Shown here piece after piece: positions 32,066-43,830 of a stretch of 64,000 nt of DNA; the stretch's first letter is position 1, and every line of letters starts with the position of its first letter. The position numbers were made by a program, and so were the translations under genes. A model generated the notes under the pieces. The model was given only the letters and a program-made list of their open reading frames with translations. It ran no database searches and was not told where the DNA came from. Source of the DNA: Papilionanthe hookeriana x Papilionanthe teres (lineage: Eukaryota; Streptophyta; Magnoliopsida; Asparagales; Orchidaceae); NCBI GenBank assembly GCA_022702705.1, contig CM040421.1, positions 76,936,121 through 77,000,120 of the forward strand, read 5' to 3'.

Positions 32066-32512
32066 ATGGCTACCTTACATAACAATAATCAAAATTCAAC
32101 AAAAATTAATGAACAAAATATTTATAAACCATTAAGGAATTATGTAAACCCTACAGCTGATGAACTTTATATTAGTATTTAAATGTCTGTTGTAGATGCT
32201 AATTCTTTTGAGCTTAAACCTTCTATTATTCAAATGGTTCAAAATAATCAGTTTGGAGGAACACCAAATGAGGATCCAAACTTACATCTTGCTAGTTTCT
32301 TAGAACTTTGTGCTATCATTAAATATAATAATGTTTCTTAGACTTTTTCCTTTTTCCTTAAAAGATAAAGCAAAGATGTGGCTTAACTCATCAGCAACTG
32401 GTTCTATTAAAACTTGGCAGATATGACACAAAAATTCCTTGCTAAATATTTTCCTCCTTTTAAAACTGCTAAATTAAGAAATGATATTACTTCATTTATG
32501 TAGTTTGATGGA
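32066..32512 (+). pseudogene. Second Athila-like gag, truncated
   Basis: N-terminal gag remnant: MATLHNNNQNS start near 32066, FELKPSIIQMVQNNQFGG, EDPNLHLASFLELCA, then shifted frames. It is homologous to the gag at 14400-14820. It ends at the conserved FDG position, where the Ogre-like element inserted. Stops near 32182 and 32340 and a small deletion show it was already decaying. Confidence 0.85.
32508..32512. repeat. Candidate Ogre TSD (atgga)
   Basis: Five bases preceding the Ogre LTR start. The matching copy would lie beyond position 64000, so this is unconfirmed. Confidence 0.4.
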
Positions 32513-34789
32513 TGTCGGCATATTTACAGGTTGTGTGTTGTATTTTGAAAAGGGGTAGCCAAACAGAAATTGTTGGAGGATTTTAAATTTTAAATTTAAT
32601 TTAAATATATATATAATTTAGAAAGTAGTATTTGATTTTGAAAGTAATTTTAAATTTGAAAATTTTAAGATATGAAATCAAACTGATCTCACATCCCAAA
32701 TAGTTTATATAAATGAGCACCGCATCACAAATCGTGTATCTATCCCGAAGAATAGACACACTGCTTGATGATGGGGCTCGGTTAAATAAACTAGGAGATT
32801 TGTGACATCCATTTGGTCTGCAAACCAATTTTATAAGCCGACAAGTTCCTCCGCTTAATATAAAGGAATTAGGCAGGGATTATATTACCTGGGTTCTTAA
32901 AGTTCCCTATAAGGGCAAGCCCCTATAGTTAATTACATCTTAAATGACGGGAATCATTCAAGAAAACTCACGATAATGATCAGTGGTTTTACTCTCAAGA
33001 ATTTCAAAGTTTAAGGTTTTCAACGGATTGAATTTTGGAGATTTCAATAGGGAATGGATCAAATTTGGAACAATTTATTTTGAGAATCCAAAGGAAGAGA
33101 AGTATGAGAAGTTGAGAATCCAAGAGGAATCTTCGCAACTTCCCAAACTATCCTATTATTTGGCTTCAGTTTAGGAATTTTATTTAATGTTGCAATCCTG
33201 CCAATTTTATTTAATTAGGACTTATATTTGTATGACATGATCACACAAACAGCCTTGAAGATGTGAGGGTTTATGTCGTACCGAACGACTACCTCAGAGT
33301 CCTAAGACTGGTTAGGGCTTAATTTGCATAACATGTTTATGCAAATGCCTAACGAAAAGTTAAGGATTTATGTTGCACTAGGCAAACTACCTCGAAGTCC
33401 TATGGCTTGGTTACTTAATTCTAAGAAAGTTTTGCTGAAGTAGATCCGAGTTTTGCTGATGACGATGGCCGAGCTGCCCACCATGCTCCGAGCTCCTTAT
33501 TGTTGCAGAGGTTTAGTTTTAGAAGTCATAAATCAGGAGATGAGATAAGTGTTTTGGTTTAGTGAAATCTTAAAATCCAAGTGTTTTTAATATTTTAATT
33601 AAAACAAATCTTAAAGTTGTTTAAACAGAACCGATTAAGATCCCACGGTTCCGTCATCCCGACATCATTATTTTCATCGAACTCACTTAGTCCAGATGAA
33701 GTTGCTAAACTCAACTGAATGAGTTCCACACTTTCATTTAGACCGTGGGAAATCCTGTTAGCAACACGTGGGTTACATCATCCGAGGTATTCCCGATCAT
33801 TCAATGAGACGTTTTAATTTAGTTGTAATTGTAGTTTTGTTGTCCTGTTTGTGATTAAATTTTGAGTTGTTTTATATTTTGGAATGTTGTGGCGGTGAAT
33901 TTTATCTTGTAATAACTTTTAATTTAGTTTTGGTTTCAGTTCATGGACTATCTTAAAGGTTTTGGTTTTCATGCAACAGTCTTATTTAACATACAAGAAA
34001 GGTAAAGCACAGTGCATGTAAGTAAATTGCAATAAAAGAAAAGCGTACCTGGAGGGTCTTCCCGTCATCCCAAGCTGCACTTAAAACACGTATTAGAGCA
34101 TTTAAACATATTTTGCAAGAAATACCTAGGTAAAGCTAAGGGAAAGGGTTTTGGTTATCTACCAGAATCCTAATCATATAACTAGTCATCTCCTATGACG
34201 TCTAGGTTGTTGGTTTGGTTTAAGGATGATTTTCTTCATCAAAGAACAATTAGATTCAATTGTTCTTCTGAAACATCCCGCCATATTGAGGAAGTGTTTA
34301 GGACGAGTCCTAAACATCTTTTCAATACTTTTGGGATTATTTTGAGTCCAGGTAAATTTAGTTGCACATATGAATTAATCATCCAGGAGTTTAGTTAAAC
34401 TTTGTCTCTTGCACGATGAACTCGGGTATTCGATTACCTGATGAATGAAGTGACATTTCACTTAATACTCTATTTAAGAGTTATAATGATTAAAGCCTTT
34501 AAGGGCAAGTTGGTTTATCGAGAATTTTAATCATTCTTAATTAAAAGTTTGAGTTAATGATTTAAAGTGTTTTAATTTAATTATGAGGTTTTAATTAATA
34601 ATTTTTTAAGTTTAGAATAGTGTTCAAATTATTTTAGATTTAATTTAAATCTTTACACTTTCAATTATCTTAGTATTTCAGGTTAATGTTCATGTTTTAA
34701 ATTTACTTAGATAGAAAGAGGTATTGAAATTATTGATATATTTTGATTTAACTCTCAATGATTTCATTTAGGTTTGTTGTTTAGTGATT

Positions 34790-34905
34790 TTAATTCAATT
34801 TAATTTAATTTAATTTTAAGTTAATTTTAATTTAATTTAATTTAATTTAATTTTAATTTAATTTTAATTTTAGTTTAACTTTAATTTTTATTTAATTTTA
34901 GTTTT
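34790..34905. repeat. AATTT-type pentamer tract in 3' LTR
   Basis: Degenerate (TTTAA)n tract. The same position is occupied in the solo LTR (51216-51541, much longer) and the 5' LTR (62745-62885). Confidence 0.85.
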
Positions 34906-37445
34906 AATTGTCAATTTGGATTATTATTTTAAGTTTTAATTAAGAACTAAATATTGTTAAAGTTACTTATTTATGGATTTTTAAATTAAAGAATGGATAT
35001 CCTCTTAATAATACCCCTATTTTAATAATCCAAATTTTAAATATATTCTTTCCAAAATTTAAATTATTTAATTAATTAAAGTTTCATTTTGATATTTTCA
35101 AAGTGTTTAATGGGTTTCTACCCCTTAATTTCCCTAAGTTTCAATCATCCAAGAGAAAGTTAAAATCAAATATTTTACCCCCCCCATTTTGATTTAACCT
35201 TAAGTTTTAATTAAGGGTTAAAATTTTTAATTACCCTTATGCCCTTTTAAGCTTATTTATTTAATAACTCACTAAATTGAGCGCAAATGAATTTGAAATT
35301 TTTATGTCACCTCACTCACATGTCAATTAAGACATTAGAGGAGAAAATGTGATTTTTCTGAATTTAATTTATTTATATAATTATTTTTAGTAGAAAATAA
35401 GGGTTTTCAAAGAAAATTCAACAACATGACCAAGGAAAGGTTTCTGTCCTTAAGAAATTTATGAGATGTTCCTAATAACCAGAGGACCACTTGAACCAAA
35501 TTTTGTGATTTTTTGAATTATATTTTATTTATTGTAATTATTTTGAGTTTTAGAGTATTAATTAATTTTAAAATAAAATAAAAGTTGAAAAAATAGATTT
35601 TATATTTTTCTTAAATTTACCTAACCTCAAGGAGTCCAAAGAAACAAATTTTCTAATTTTCTAATTTTTCTTTGATTTATTAGAATTATTTAGTGAAAAA
35701 GGTTGAAAATTCATTTTTTTAATATTAAAAATTGCATTAAGCCTTTAAAATTCAATATCTTATCCTAGGGACTTAGGAAAAATATTTGGTTTGCTCCTAA
35801 ATAATTAGGAGTCAAAATGTGACATTTTTATGATTTTTAATATTTTTATGATTTTTATTATTTTTTCATTATTAAAATATTAAAATATTGTGAAAAATCA
35901 ACAATTTTAGAAAATTCCAATTTTAATTTTCATGAACTCCCCTGATATTAGTGAAGCTCCAAAACTATTTTTGTGAATTTTTGAAAAGTATTTTTGGAGT
36001 TATGAATTTTTAAAGTTCCATTTTGCTTATGAGGCTTAATCAATTCATTTGGTGGGGTTAATCAAGTCCAATTGATTTCAAAATTTTATGTAAGGTTCCT
36101 TTGACCCTAAGGAGTAATGGAGAATTGTTTTCAAGTTAATTTGATATGTGGTTAACCCTAATTAATTCAAATTCAATCTTAGGGGTTTAGGCCAATTAAG
36201 GTTATTATGAATGAATTAACTCAAAATATATTTTTTATAGGGTCCCCTGGTCCTAAGAAGCATGACTTTCCTAGAATTTATTTTACAAATGCTAATTATT
36301 GGAATTAAAATACCTAAAACAGTGACATGAACTTGAAAAATCAATAACTTTATACAAAGATGGCCTCAGACCTTGAAAAATTCAGCGAATGTTCCCAAGA
36401 TTAGAGTCTCCAAAAGCCCTATGGTCTCATGCCATGGTGAATTATCTATGCAAATGGAGAATCAAAACATTGAAAACAGTAAATAAATTATTAAAAATAA
36501 AATACTCATCCAATTAACTTGATTTCTTTTCCACATTATTCTCCTCTGTTCACTGAGCAAGAGGGTATTTTTATTTTATTTTTGTGATTTTTCTATGCAA
36601 AGATATGAATTTTTGAAGTTCTGGTATTTAAATAATTCAAAAATGCCCTAATTTTCTACTTATCCGACTCGGCGCCGCGTCATCCTACGGCGGATCGAAA
36701 GCCCACGCGTCGCTCCATGATTCGTCGCCGCTATCTGACTCAGCGCTCCAGGGGCCCGCGGTTCACGTACCATTTCGCTGTCCGGCTTGATCTCGACCGT
36801 CCGCTCGATACACGCGCGATCCAACGGCTCCTGGTCATCGTCTACGACTTGTGTGCACTCGTGACCCTCCACACTCAAACCCTAATATCTCTCTCGATTC
36901 TCAATGGATTTTCGAGTTCTTATACTCTATCGATTCGTCTTGAAGAGACGAACACATCCATATGGTTTATAAGCTATGAAATCAACCCAAACGAAATGGA
37001 GAATTGCTGGAAGCTCGAGAGGAAGAATGAGTTCATACCTTTGCTCAGAGAAGTGAAGCTTCGATCTGAGGGTTGTGTCACCTTCGATTGAGTCCAGGCA
37101 AGCTCCAGATGAAGTCTCTGGCTCTATGGAATTGTCTAAGTATGAAAGTGACCAAGGCCGATCACAAAGCTTGGAGGCTGGAAGCAATGGCTGGCCTGGT
37201 GAAGGGGCTTTTGCTAGGGAACTTCTCCTCTTAGTCTGGTGAAGGTGTAGAGTCAATCAATTTGAAGATTGGCTCACTGTGGTGAAGTGTCTTGTTTAAC
37301 TCAGAAATTGAGCTCACAGAGAGGGTTTTAGGGCTGGATTTCAGTGGGGATCAAGTTCTCTATGTCTAGAGAGGGATCTGGAGTGATTTTGGCAGAGTTT
37401 TGGTAAGGTTTAGTTCAACACCCTTTTTGGCTGAGAGGTGGTGGT

Positions 37446-37457
37446 GTTTAAATAGAG
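37446..37457 (-). promoter_or_regulatory. Candidate Ogre LTR TATA box
   Basis: On the minus strand CTCTATTTAAAC, in a C-rich context. The solo LTR keeps a similar GATTTAAAC at 54073-54082. It lies about 400 nt upstream (in sense) of a conserved donor-like AAG|GTATG (37038; 53654 in the solo LTR). Not tested. Confidence 0.35.
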
Positions 37458-39832
37458 GTGGCTAGAGGGCTTCTCAGGGGCAATTGGAGGCTGGGATCAG
37501 CTGCTCAGGGCAAGGGAAGAACATCCATGGAGTTCAATTGAGTTGGGACACCTCAGCAAGGAGGAATTTGAAATTTAAATCAAATAGGTGCTCACGGGTA
37601 TGGTGTTTTCCGGGGGCCTAGGTGGTGGTCCGACCAGGGTCAGGTCACCATCTGACTCAGTGTGGTCAGGGGTTGAGTTTGGTGCAAGCAATGGGTATTG
37701 GCCATGTGTAAAGAGGTTTAATTTAAATGGTATGGGGGAGAGGTCATTTTGGATTCAATTTGGTCAAGTCATGGTTTAGGCTAGGTGCACCTCCCCAAGG
37801 CTGGTTTGGGCTGAAGAGAAAGTCACTTGGGTCAACTTGATTAGTGGGGTCAAGTCACAATCCAAGTACAATTAGGCTTAAGCAAGATTAGGGGATACAT
37901 GGGAGTGTTTAATCACTCCTAAAGGAATCATTAAAGGGTTTCCTCCTTTTTCTATTTAGGGAGTGGTGATAAGTCAAAGCTCTCATGGCTTTCAAGTGGC
38001 TTGTGCATGGCTCCAAGGACTCCATTTGGCTTATGGATGGCTTCGCTCATTTATATGGAAATGGATTTTGGGATTTTTGATGAATTTAGGGGAAATTGGA
38101 ATGAGGCTTAATTTAGGATAATTTGATGATGAGTTTGAAACTTAAGGAATGATTTAAATCAAAGGGATGATGAGAGGAAATCTCATGTGGGCTTTGGAAT
38201 GGAGTTTGGGCTTTTTGAAATCATTTTGGATGGGCCTTTTTTTTAAAAGGCTTAAATGGAAATGGGATTTTAGATTTTAAAATGGGCTTTTGGATAAATT
38301 TTTGTGAAGGACCATGGCAAATAAATGTTGGGTTTAGTTTAGGGATGTGTCATGAGTGATTTGGAACAAATTTGAAGTGACTTTGAATTGAATTGGGTTT
38401 AATGTGGGTCTTTTTGTAAAGGGGCCAAAGTGGGTCAAATTGGGCTAACTTGGTTTAAGGTTGGGCTAAGGTTGGATTTGATGTAAAATTAATGTTGAGA
38501 ATTTTTTATGGGAGTGTTACAAAGAGTTTTCAACTTTGTTTGGGCTTTGATTTTGGGATTTGGGCCCATTTGGGTTAGGTTTGGGCTTAGGTCAATTTAA
38601 GGGATTTTGGTTTTGGGTTAAGTTTGGATGGAGTTTAGGTTCAAATTTTGGGCAAATCAAGTTAGGGTTTTGTTAATGTGGATGTTAGGAAGGCCTTAGA
38701 AAAAATTTGGGGTCAATTGGAGTTGAATTGGGTTGGTTTGAGCTAGGTTTAGGTCGTGGGCCAAAATTGGGCCTTAGGCTTCAATTTGAAATTGAGGCCC
38801 AAATGTCAATCAAATCGACTTGGATTTGGTCTAAATTGATATTGGGGATATTGAATTGAAGTTTAGAATTGAATTGGACCAAAATTGAGGTCATTGGGGT
38901 GGTTTGGTTTGACATTGGGTTCACTTGGGTTGAAAATGGGCCAAATTGGGGGTTTTGGTAAACGTGGGGTAAATTGGCAAAATTGACCCATGGTGTCGTT
39001 AAACAAAATGAAATTGGGAATATTTGGGATTTTCTGGAATTTTTTTAAGAATTTTCTGAATTTTTGGATTTTTGGGGTAAAAGGGTATTTTGGTAATTTT
39101 GTTGGGGGGGGGGTTTAGGGGTATTTTTGGAAATTTTGGTATTTTTGGCCAAAGATGGTCAATTTGAATGGTGGGAAGTGTTTAGGATTGATTTTGAGGG
39201 ATCTTGGGCAATTTAGGCAATTTTGCAAATTTTGGGTCATTTCAAGGGTATTTGGTAGGTTTGGTGGGTCCGGGGCCCCGGGAGTCAAAAATTAAAATTT
39301 TGAAAAAAAGAAAATTGATCAAATGTGAGTGAAATGGGATCACTTTGGTTGAGCCATGAATCCATATTAAGCCCATATGAGCCATGAGAGGACTCATTTG
39401 GGGCATTCACTATGTTGTTCCCAACCCTCTTAGCCATGGGCTTAGGGGTTAAGGACCATCCATATGAATTACCTACATGAGTCAGGAAGTCAAGTTGGGT
39501 GAGAGTGTGGTCTTAGGACTTAGAATGTGTGTGATAGTGTAGTGTATGTGCAAGTCAACCCTCACTGCACTGTGCCACCTGTGGTATTCCTAAGGCCAAA
39601 AAGTCCCATGTGGAACTCATCCTTTAAACCTCCACATTTAATTTCAACCCTCTAGGTGATTAGGGGTCTACAATCAAGCTTGTGGGGTTTGCAGGGAGTT
39701 AAGAAGTAGTTTGAATTTCTAAAGGGTGGGTTCCATTTCTAGTCCTCTAAGATTAGTCAAAGTAAAAGCCTAAGGCTAGATCCTAAGTACTAAAGAGAGG
39801 AGCAAAAGACCTCACCAAAAATGAGGTCAACA

Positions 39833-39852
39833 AATGGACCCCCAATAGGTGT
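39833..39852 (-). other. Ogre-like polypurine tract region
   Basis: Sense (minus) reads acacctattgggggtccatt directly before the LTR, giving a short G-rich tract. The 18 nt 39835-39852 are the exact complement of a segment in the 5' leader (60183-60200). Confidence 0.65.
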
Positions 39853-40199
39853 GGTGTGCTAACCAAGGACACCGCGCGTATTGGCGTTGACCGAAGAGAT
39901 CAACAAAACCAACACAGATGTCCAAGTGACAAACTTAGGACGAAGTAGAAGAATTTCCGCTGGGGAGTATCAGGTATATTTCCAAGACTGGAGATTCCTA
40001 AACTCTCGCTGGGGAATGGAAAAGGAGGTGAACTCCAAATCACAAGATCTGGGGAATTCAATTTAGATTTCAGTTTACTTTTAAATTTCAAGTTTCAATG
40101 TGTGAGTTTAGATTTCAATTTGTTCTGAGTTTCAATTTCGATTGAAGTTTAATTTAAAAATCAATTTAAGGAAATTTTGAATTTGAAATTTGGATTTGA
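39853..40199. other. Ogre 3' non-coding, upstream of PPT
   Basis: No recognisable feature. Purine-rich on plus strand. Confidence 0.5.
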
Positions 40200-41620
40200 A
40201 ATGAGAATTGAAACCTAGGTTTCAACCTCGGGATTGCGAAGAGAACTGGAATTTAGGTACCAACCTCGGAGTGAGAATCAGAGTTTAAGTATCGACGGAA
40301 AAAGGGTGAGAATCAGAATTTACGTACTGATCTCGAGAGAGTGAGATTTGAAATTTAAGTATCAAACCTGAAAGAGAATCGAAATTTTGGTATCGATCTC
40401 GGATGAGAGTCAGAATTTAGGTACCGACCTCGAAGGAAGAGAACCGGAATTTAGGTACCGGCCTCGAAATTTAGAATTGAAATTTAGGTATCAATTCGAA
40501 AGAGAATCGAAATTTAGGTATCGATCTCGAATGAGAGTCGGAATTTAGGTACCGATCTCGAAGGAAGAGAACTGGAATTTAGGTACTCGATCTCGGAATT
40601 TAAAATTGAAATTTAGGTATCAATTCGAAAGAGAATCAAAATTTAAGTATCGATCTCGAATGAGAGTCGGAATTTAGGTACCGACCTCGAAGGAAGAGAA
40701 CTGGAATATAGGTACCAGTCTCGGAATTTAGAATTAAAATTTAGGTTTCAATTTGAAAGAGAATCGAAATTTAAGTATCGATCTCGAATGAGAGTCGTAA
40801 TTTAGGTACCGACCTCGAAGGAAGAGAACTGGAATTTAGATACCAGTCTCAAAATTTAGAATTGAAATTTAGGTATCAATAAGAAAGAGAATCGAAATTT
40901 AAGTATCGATCTCGATGAGAGTCAAGTAGATACCGATCGAATTTAGAGAACCGAATTCAGCACTAGGAATTTAGAATTGAAATTTAGGTATCAATTCGAA
41001 AGAGAATCAAAATTTAGGTATCGATCTCGAATGAGAGTCGGAATTGAGGTACCGACCTCGAAGGAAGAGAACTGGAAATTAGGTACCAGTCTCGGAATTT
41101 AGAATTGAAATTTAGGTATCAATTCGAAAGAGAATCGAAATTTAAGCCTCAATCTTGAATGAGAGTCGAAATTTAGGTACCGACCTCGAAGGAAGAGAAC
41201 TAGAATTTAGGTACCAGTCTCGGAATTTAGAATTGAAATTTAGGTATCAATTCGAAAGAGAATCGAAATTTAAGTATCGTTCTTGAATGAGAGTCGAAAT
41301 TTAGGTACCGACCCCGAAGGAAGAGAACTGGAATTTAGGTAGCAATCTCGAAATTTAGAATTGAAATTTAGGTATCAATTCGAAAGAGAATCAAAATTTA
41401 AGTATCGATCTCGAATGAGAGTCGGAATTTAGGTACCGACCTCGAAGGAAGAGAACTGGAATTTAGGTACCGAGCCTCGAAATTTAGAATTGAAATTTAG
41501 GTATCAATTCGAAAGAGAATCGAAATTTAAGTATCGATCTCGAATGAGAGTCGGAATTTAGGTACCGACCTCGAAGGAAGAGAACTGGAATTTAGGTACC
41601 AGTCTCGGAATTTAGAATGA
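40200..41620. repeat. 128-bp tandem array with 32-bp substructure
   Basis: About ten units. The anchor gaaggaagaga recurs at 40432, 40560, 40689, 40817, 41060, 41188, 41316, 41444 and 41573, i.e. every 128-129 bp; one degenerate, shortened unit lies between 40817 and 41060. Each unit is made of four related monomers of about 32 bp built on aatttaggtaYcRaYctcg. It lies in the 3' untranslated part of the Ogre-like element. Confidence 0.95.
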
Positions 41621-42208
41621 GAAATGGAAACGGGCTCCAATCTCGAAGATTCATCTGTATGAAGAGGGACCAAATACCATGCCATCAGAACCAAATCGAA
41701 CAAAGTTTGTGGTTCCGTGTCAATAGAACTAGTCGATCCTCTAAGACACAGCAACAAGAGAATTGAAAGGAGCTGGTAAGGGTACCAAGCTGAAAAGACT
41801 TGACTTAACGACAAGTCGAAGAGAATATTCAAATTTCAAAAGAGTTTTAAACAGATTTCAATTGAGGAAAGAACTGAAAGGTTCAAATCAGAGGATTCAG
41901 ATCGGAATTCAATTTGAGATTTAGATTCATTTTGTTTGTCCTTTAACGATCCCATTTTTTATTTTTTTTGTTGTTTATTTAGTGTTCATGTGAATTTGAA
42001 GTTCATTTTAATATTCAGATTTTTAGGAAAAAATTCTCATTTATTTTCTTTTCTTTTTTGTTCTTCGTTCAAAGTTCATTTAACTCTAATGGCGTTTCCC
42101 AGTCAATTTGCATAAAAAAAGGTGAAGGCAAAATATGACGTAGTCGTTTTCATTCCAACTTGCTGAAAGTACATCATACAACTTGATCTATTCATGATGA
42201 CATTTTCC
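41621..42208 (-). other. Spacer between tandem array and AlkB ORF
   Basis: No domain recognised. Contains TC-rich tracts around 42040. Confidence 0.5.
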
Positions 42209-43830
42209 TCAAAATTTTAATGTCTCATACAATCCATGTAAATCCAAAACGGAATGTATAAACTTCTTGTTGATCCATTCAACAGCGTCTGTCAAAAAAT
42301 TCATGTCTGAATAGTAAGAAACATGGGAAATAACATCACCTTCCAGGCCACCCTTGGCGTGAATGCCGCATGGATGTGCATCGGGAGGTGTGTTATTTCC
42401 CATGTAACTCACAACTCGTAGGGCCGGAGATTCTCCAATTCCGGATCCGGCTCGAAAGTGGTAAGGCATTTTTCCGTCGTCCATTCTTCTAAAAGTAACT
42501 GAGATCCGCTCCACAGGCACTACTGGAATGCAATGCTTCGACACATCTGCTCCGTTTCCTTTTAACACCATGACGGAACCTACCGGTAGTGGTATCTCCA
42601 CCAGCCCTCGGAACTCACCGGGGCTTGCAATCCGGAGGTTAGATCGAAACATGATGTTGCACTGGTTGACGAATGACACTGTGTAGAAGGGTCTAACAAA
42701 GTCATGATGGTCTATATGTGGAGGTATGCAATCGCCTTCCTTGTAGATGTTAATAATGCAAATTGTTGGGTATGCAATCTACAGTAATACCCTCCATGTT
42801 ATCATCCTTTTCAACATTCTCTCGATGATTCTTGGCATCGGATCCACCTCATCGCGACGGAGTATCCCCGGTGGATTTCCTTTCGTCCGTGGCAAAATTG
42901 TAGCAACATCCGCATTGGATTGTAACTCTTCCCTTTCCTGGCATCCATCTTCGGGGTTCTGAAAATGTCTTTTCTCTCAGACGGCCAGCTCGACCCATTT
43001 TCTGCAATTCAAGGATGCAATCTATAATTTTTTGTTGCTCATAATCTGAGAAAACAGCTGTATGCAACTTGAGACCTTCCAAGATGTTGACCATCTTGTT
43101 TCCAATTCTTTCAAAGTATTCAAAGGTTTTCTTCTCAACTAGTTGCATTTTCTCCAGCTCGTATTCCGGGATTATCTGAAGTCCTCGGTGTCTAGTAACA
43201 TACTCGCGGGATGTATGGCTCAACCCCAACGACGTTCTTCCCGCATGTCTCGGCTCCTCGTGATAGTCTCCGTAGGGACATCCTCCGGGGTTGCTTTCGC
43301 AACAAGACTCTTCGCATCCGGTACATATGCTCGGCGTCGAGGTACCGACTCTATTTCTCGCTTTTCTTGATATTTCTTTTATCCGTTCCGACCTTCTTGG
43401 AGTTGACTTTCTTCTTTCCGGTTCCCGACGAACCGGTCTCCTTGGAGCATTTGCGAGTAACGGTATCCACTCGTCCGTTTATATCGATCTTCCGCTAACT
43501 TGGTCAACATTTTGCGAATGCGACGATTCTTATTTCTTCGCCGGGTAGCAGTGAGAGTAGCTCTCCTTACCCCTTGAATTTCTGCGGGTGCGGTGCTGAC
43601 AAGCCTACCCTCTGCTGTGGCAACCACAGACTTAATTTTCCTATCTTCTCCGGTTGCATGCGCGGCGTTTGCTTTTCTTTTCTTGTTGCTGGATTGGTGG
43701 CTCAGGCAACCCATTTTCATCACCGTCCTGGTCGTGAAGTTCTTCTCGATCAATCGGGATCCAATCATTTTCTTCGTATTGTAAGCCGGGCCGGTGTGAA
43801 GTCCGAGTCAATCTCTATCACTCGCTCCAT
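42209..43830 (-). pseudogene. AlkB-like 2OG-Fe(II) dioxygenase ORF in the Ogre element
   Basis: Extra ORF downstream of integrase, same strand. Candidate start ATG 43830 (MERVIEIDSDF). A basic N-terminal part follows, then in frame with the enzyme a Cys-rich module CTGCEESCC..C (43276-43325). The enzyme domain starts near 43130 (FEYFERIGNKMVNILEGL, FSDYEQQKIIDCI, GRAGRL, GKGRVTIQCGCCYNFATDE). It continues in a second frame with KGNPPGILRRDEVDP, INIYKEGDCIPPHIDHHDF (iron-binding H-x-D at 42710-42718), IPLPVGSVMVLKGNGADV, KHCIP (distal His 42533-42535) and ERISVTFRR (2OG-binding R-x5-R, 42490-42508). This pattern is that of plant ALKBH9/ALKBH10, the RNA N6-methyladenosine demethylases. Breaks: shifts near 43480 and 42890 and an in-frame TAG at 42779-42781. 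All catalytic residues remain. The last 80 codons are unrecognised. No introns are seen, so capture through an mRNA is likely. Confidence 0.85.

Larger units (their letters stand above)
30019..32512 (+). mobile_element. Second Athila-like element, 5' part
   Basis: Starts with an LTR (TGATCCACTTAAAAAG), followed by PBS and gag, and is cut at 32512 by the Ogre-like element. Same lineage as the element at 12630 but a different family: the gag is homologous, while most of the LTR is not. Inserted into the old Ogre-type LTR; a candidate TSD is atgtt (30014-30018), and its partner is outside the window. Confidence 0.88.
32513..39832 (-). repeat. Ogre-like 3' LTR, 7.3 kb
   Basis: Bounded by TGTCGGCAT... 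and ...GAGGTCAACA (plus orientation), 7320 bp. The first 3.5 kb matches 60444-64000 closely, including intact landmarks and AATTT-rich tracts. It contains a CpG-rich block (36660-36900), a candidate minus-strand promoter region, and a G/T-skewed segment (37900-39300). Short ORFs inside it are not conserved as proteins. Confidence 0.93.

Noticed and set aside
34195..34398. 67-codon frame repeated at 62147-62350
   Set aside because: Repeated because it lies in the paired LTRs. Broken in the solo LTR and no known motif.
36717..37091. Plus-strand frame sharing YTL.IRLEETNTSI with 53339-53626
   Set aside because: Both lie in copies of the same LTR on the non-coding strand, so similarity is expected. 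The frames diverge outside a short stretch, and no domain is recognised.
42209..43830. AlkB region as an independent host gene rather than part of the element
   Set aside because: It lies on the element's coding strand between integrase and the 3' LTR, has no introns or promoter of its own that I can see, and is followed by the element's tandem repeats and PPT. A secondary insertion of a cDNA cannot be fully excluded without other copies.
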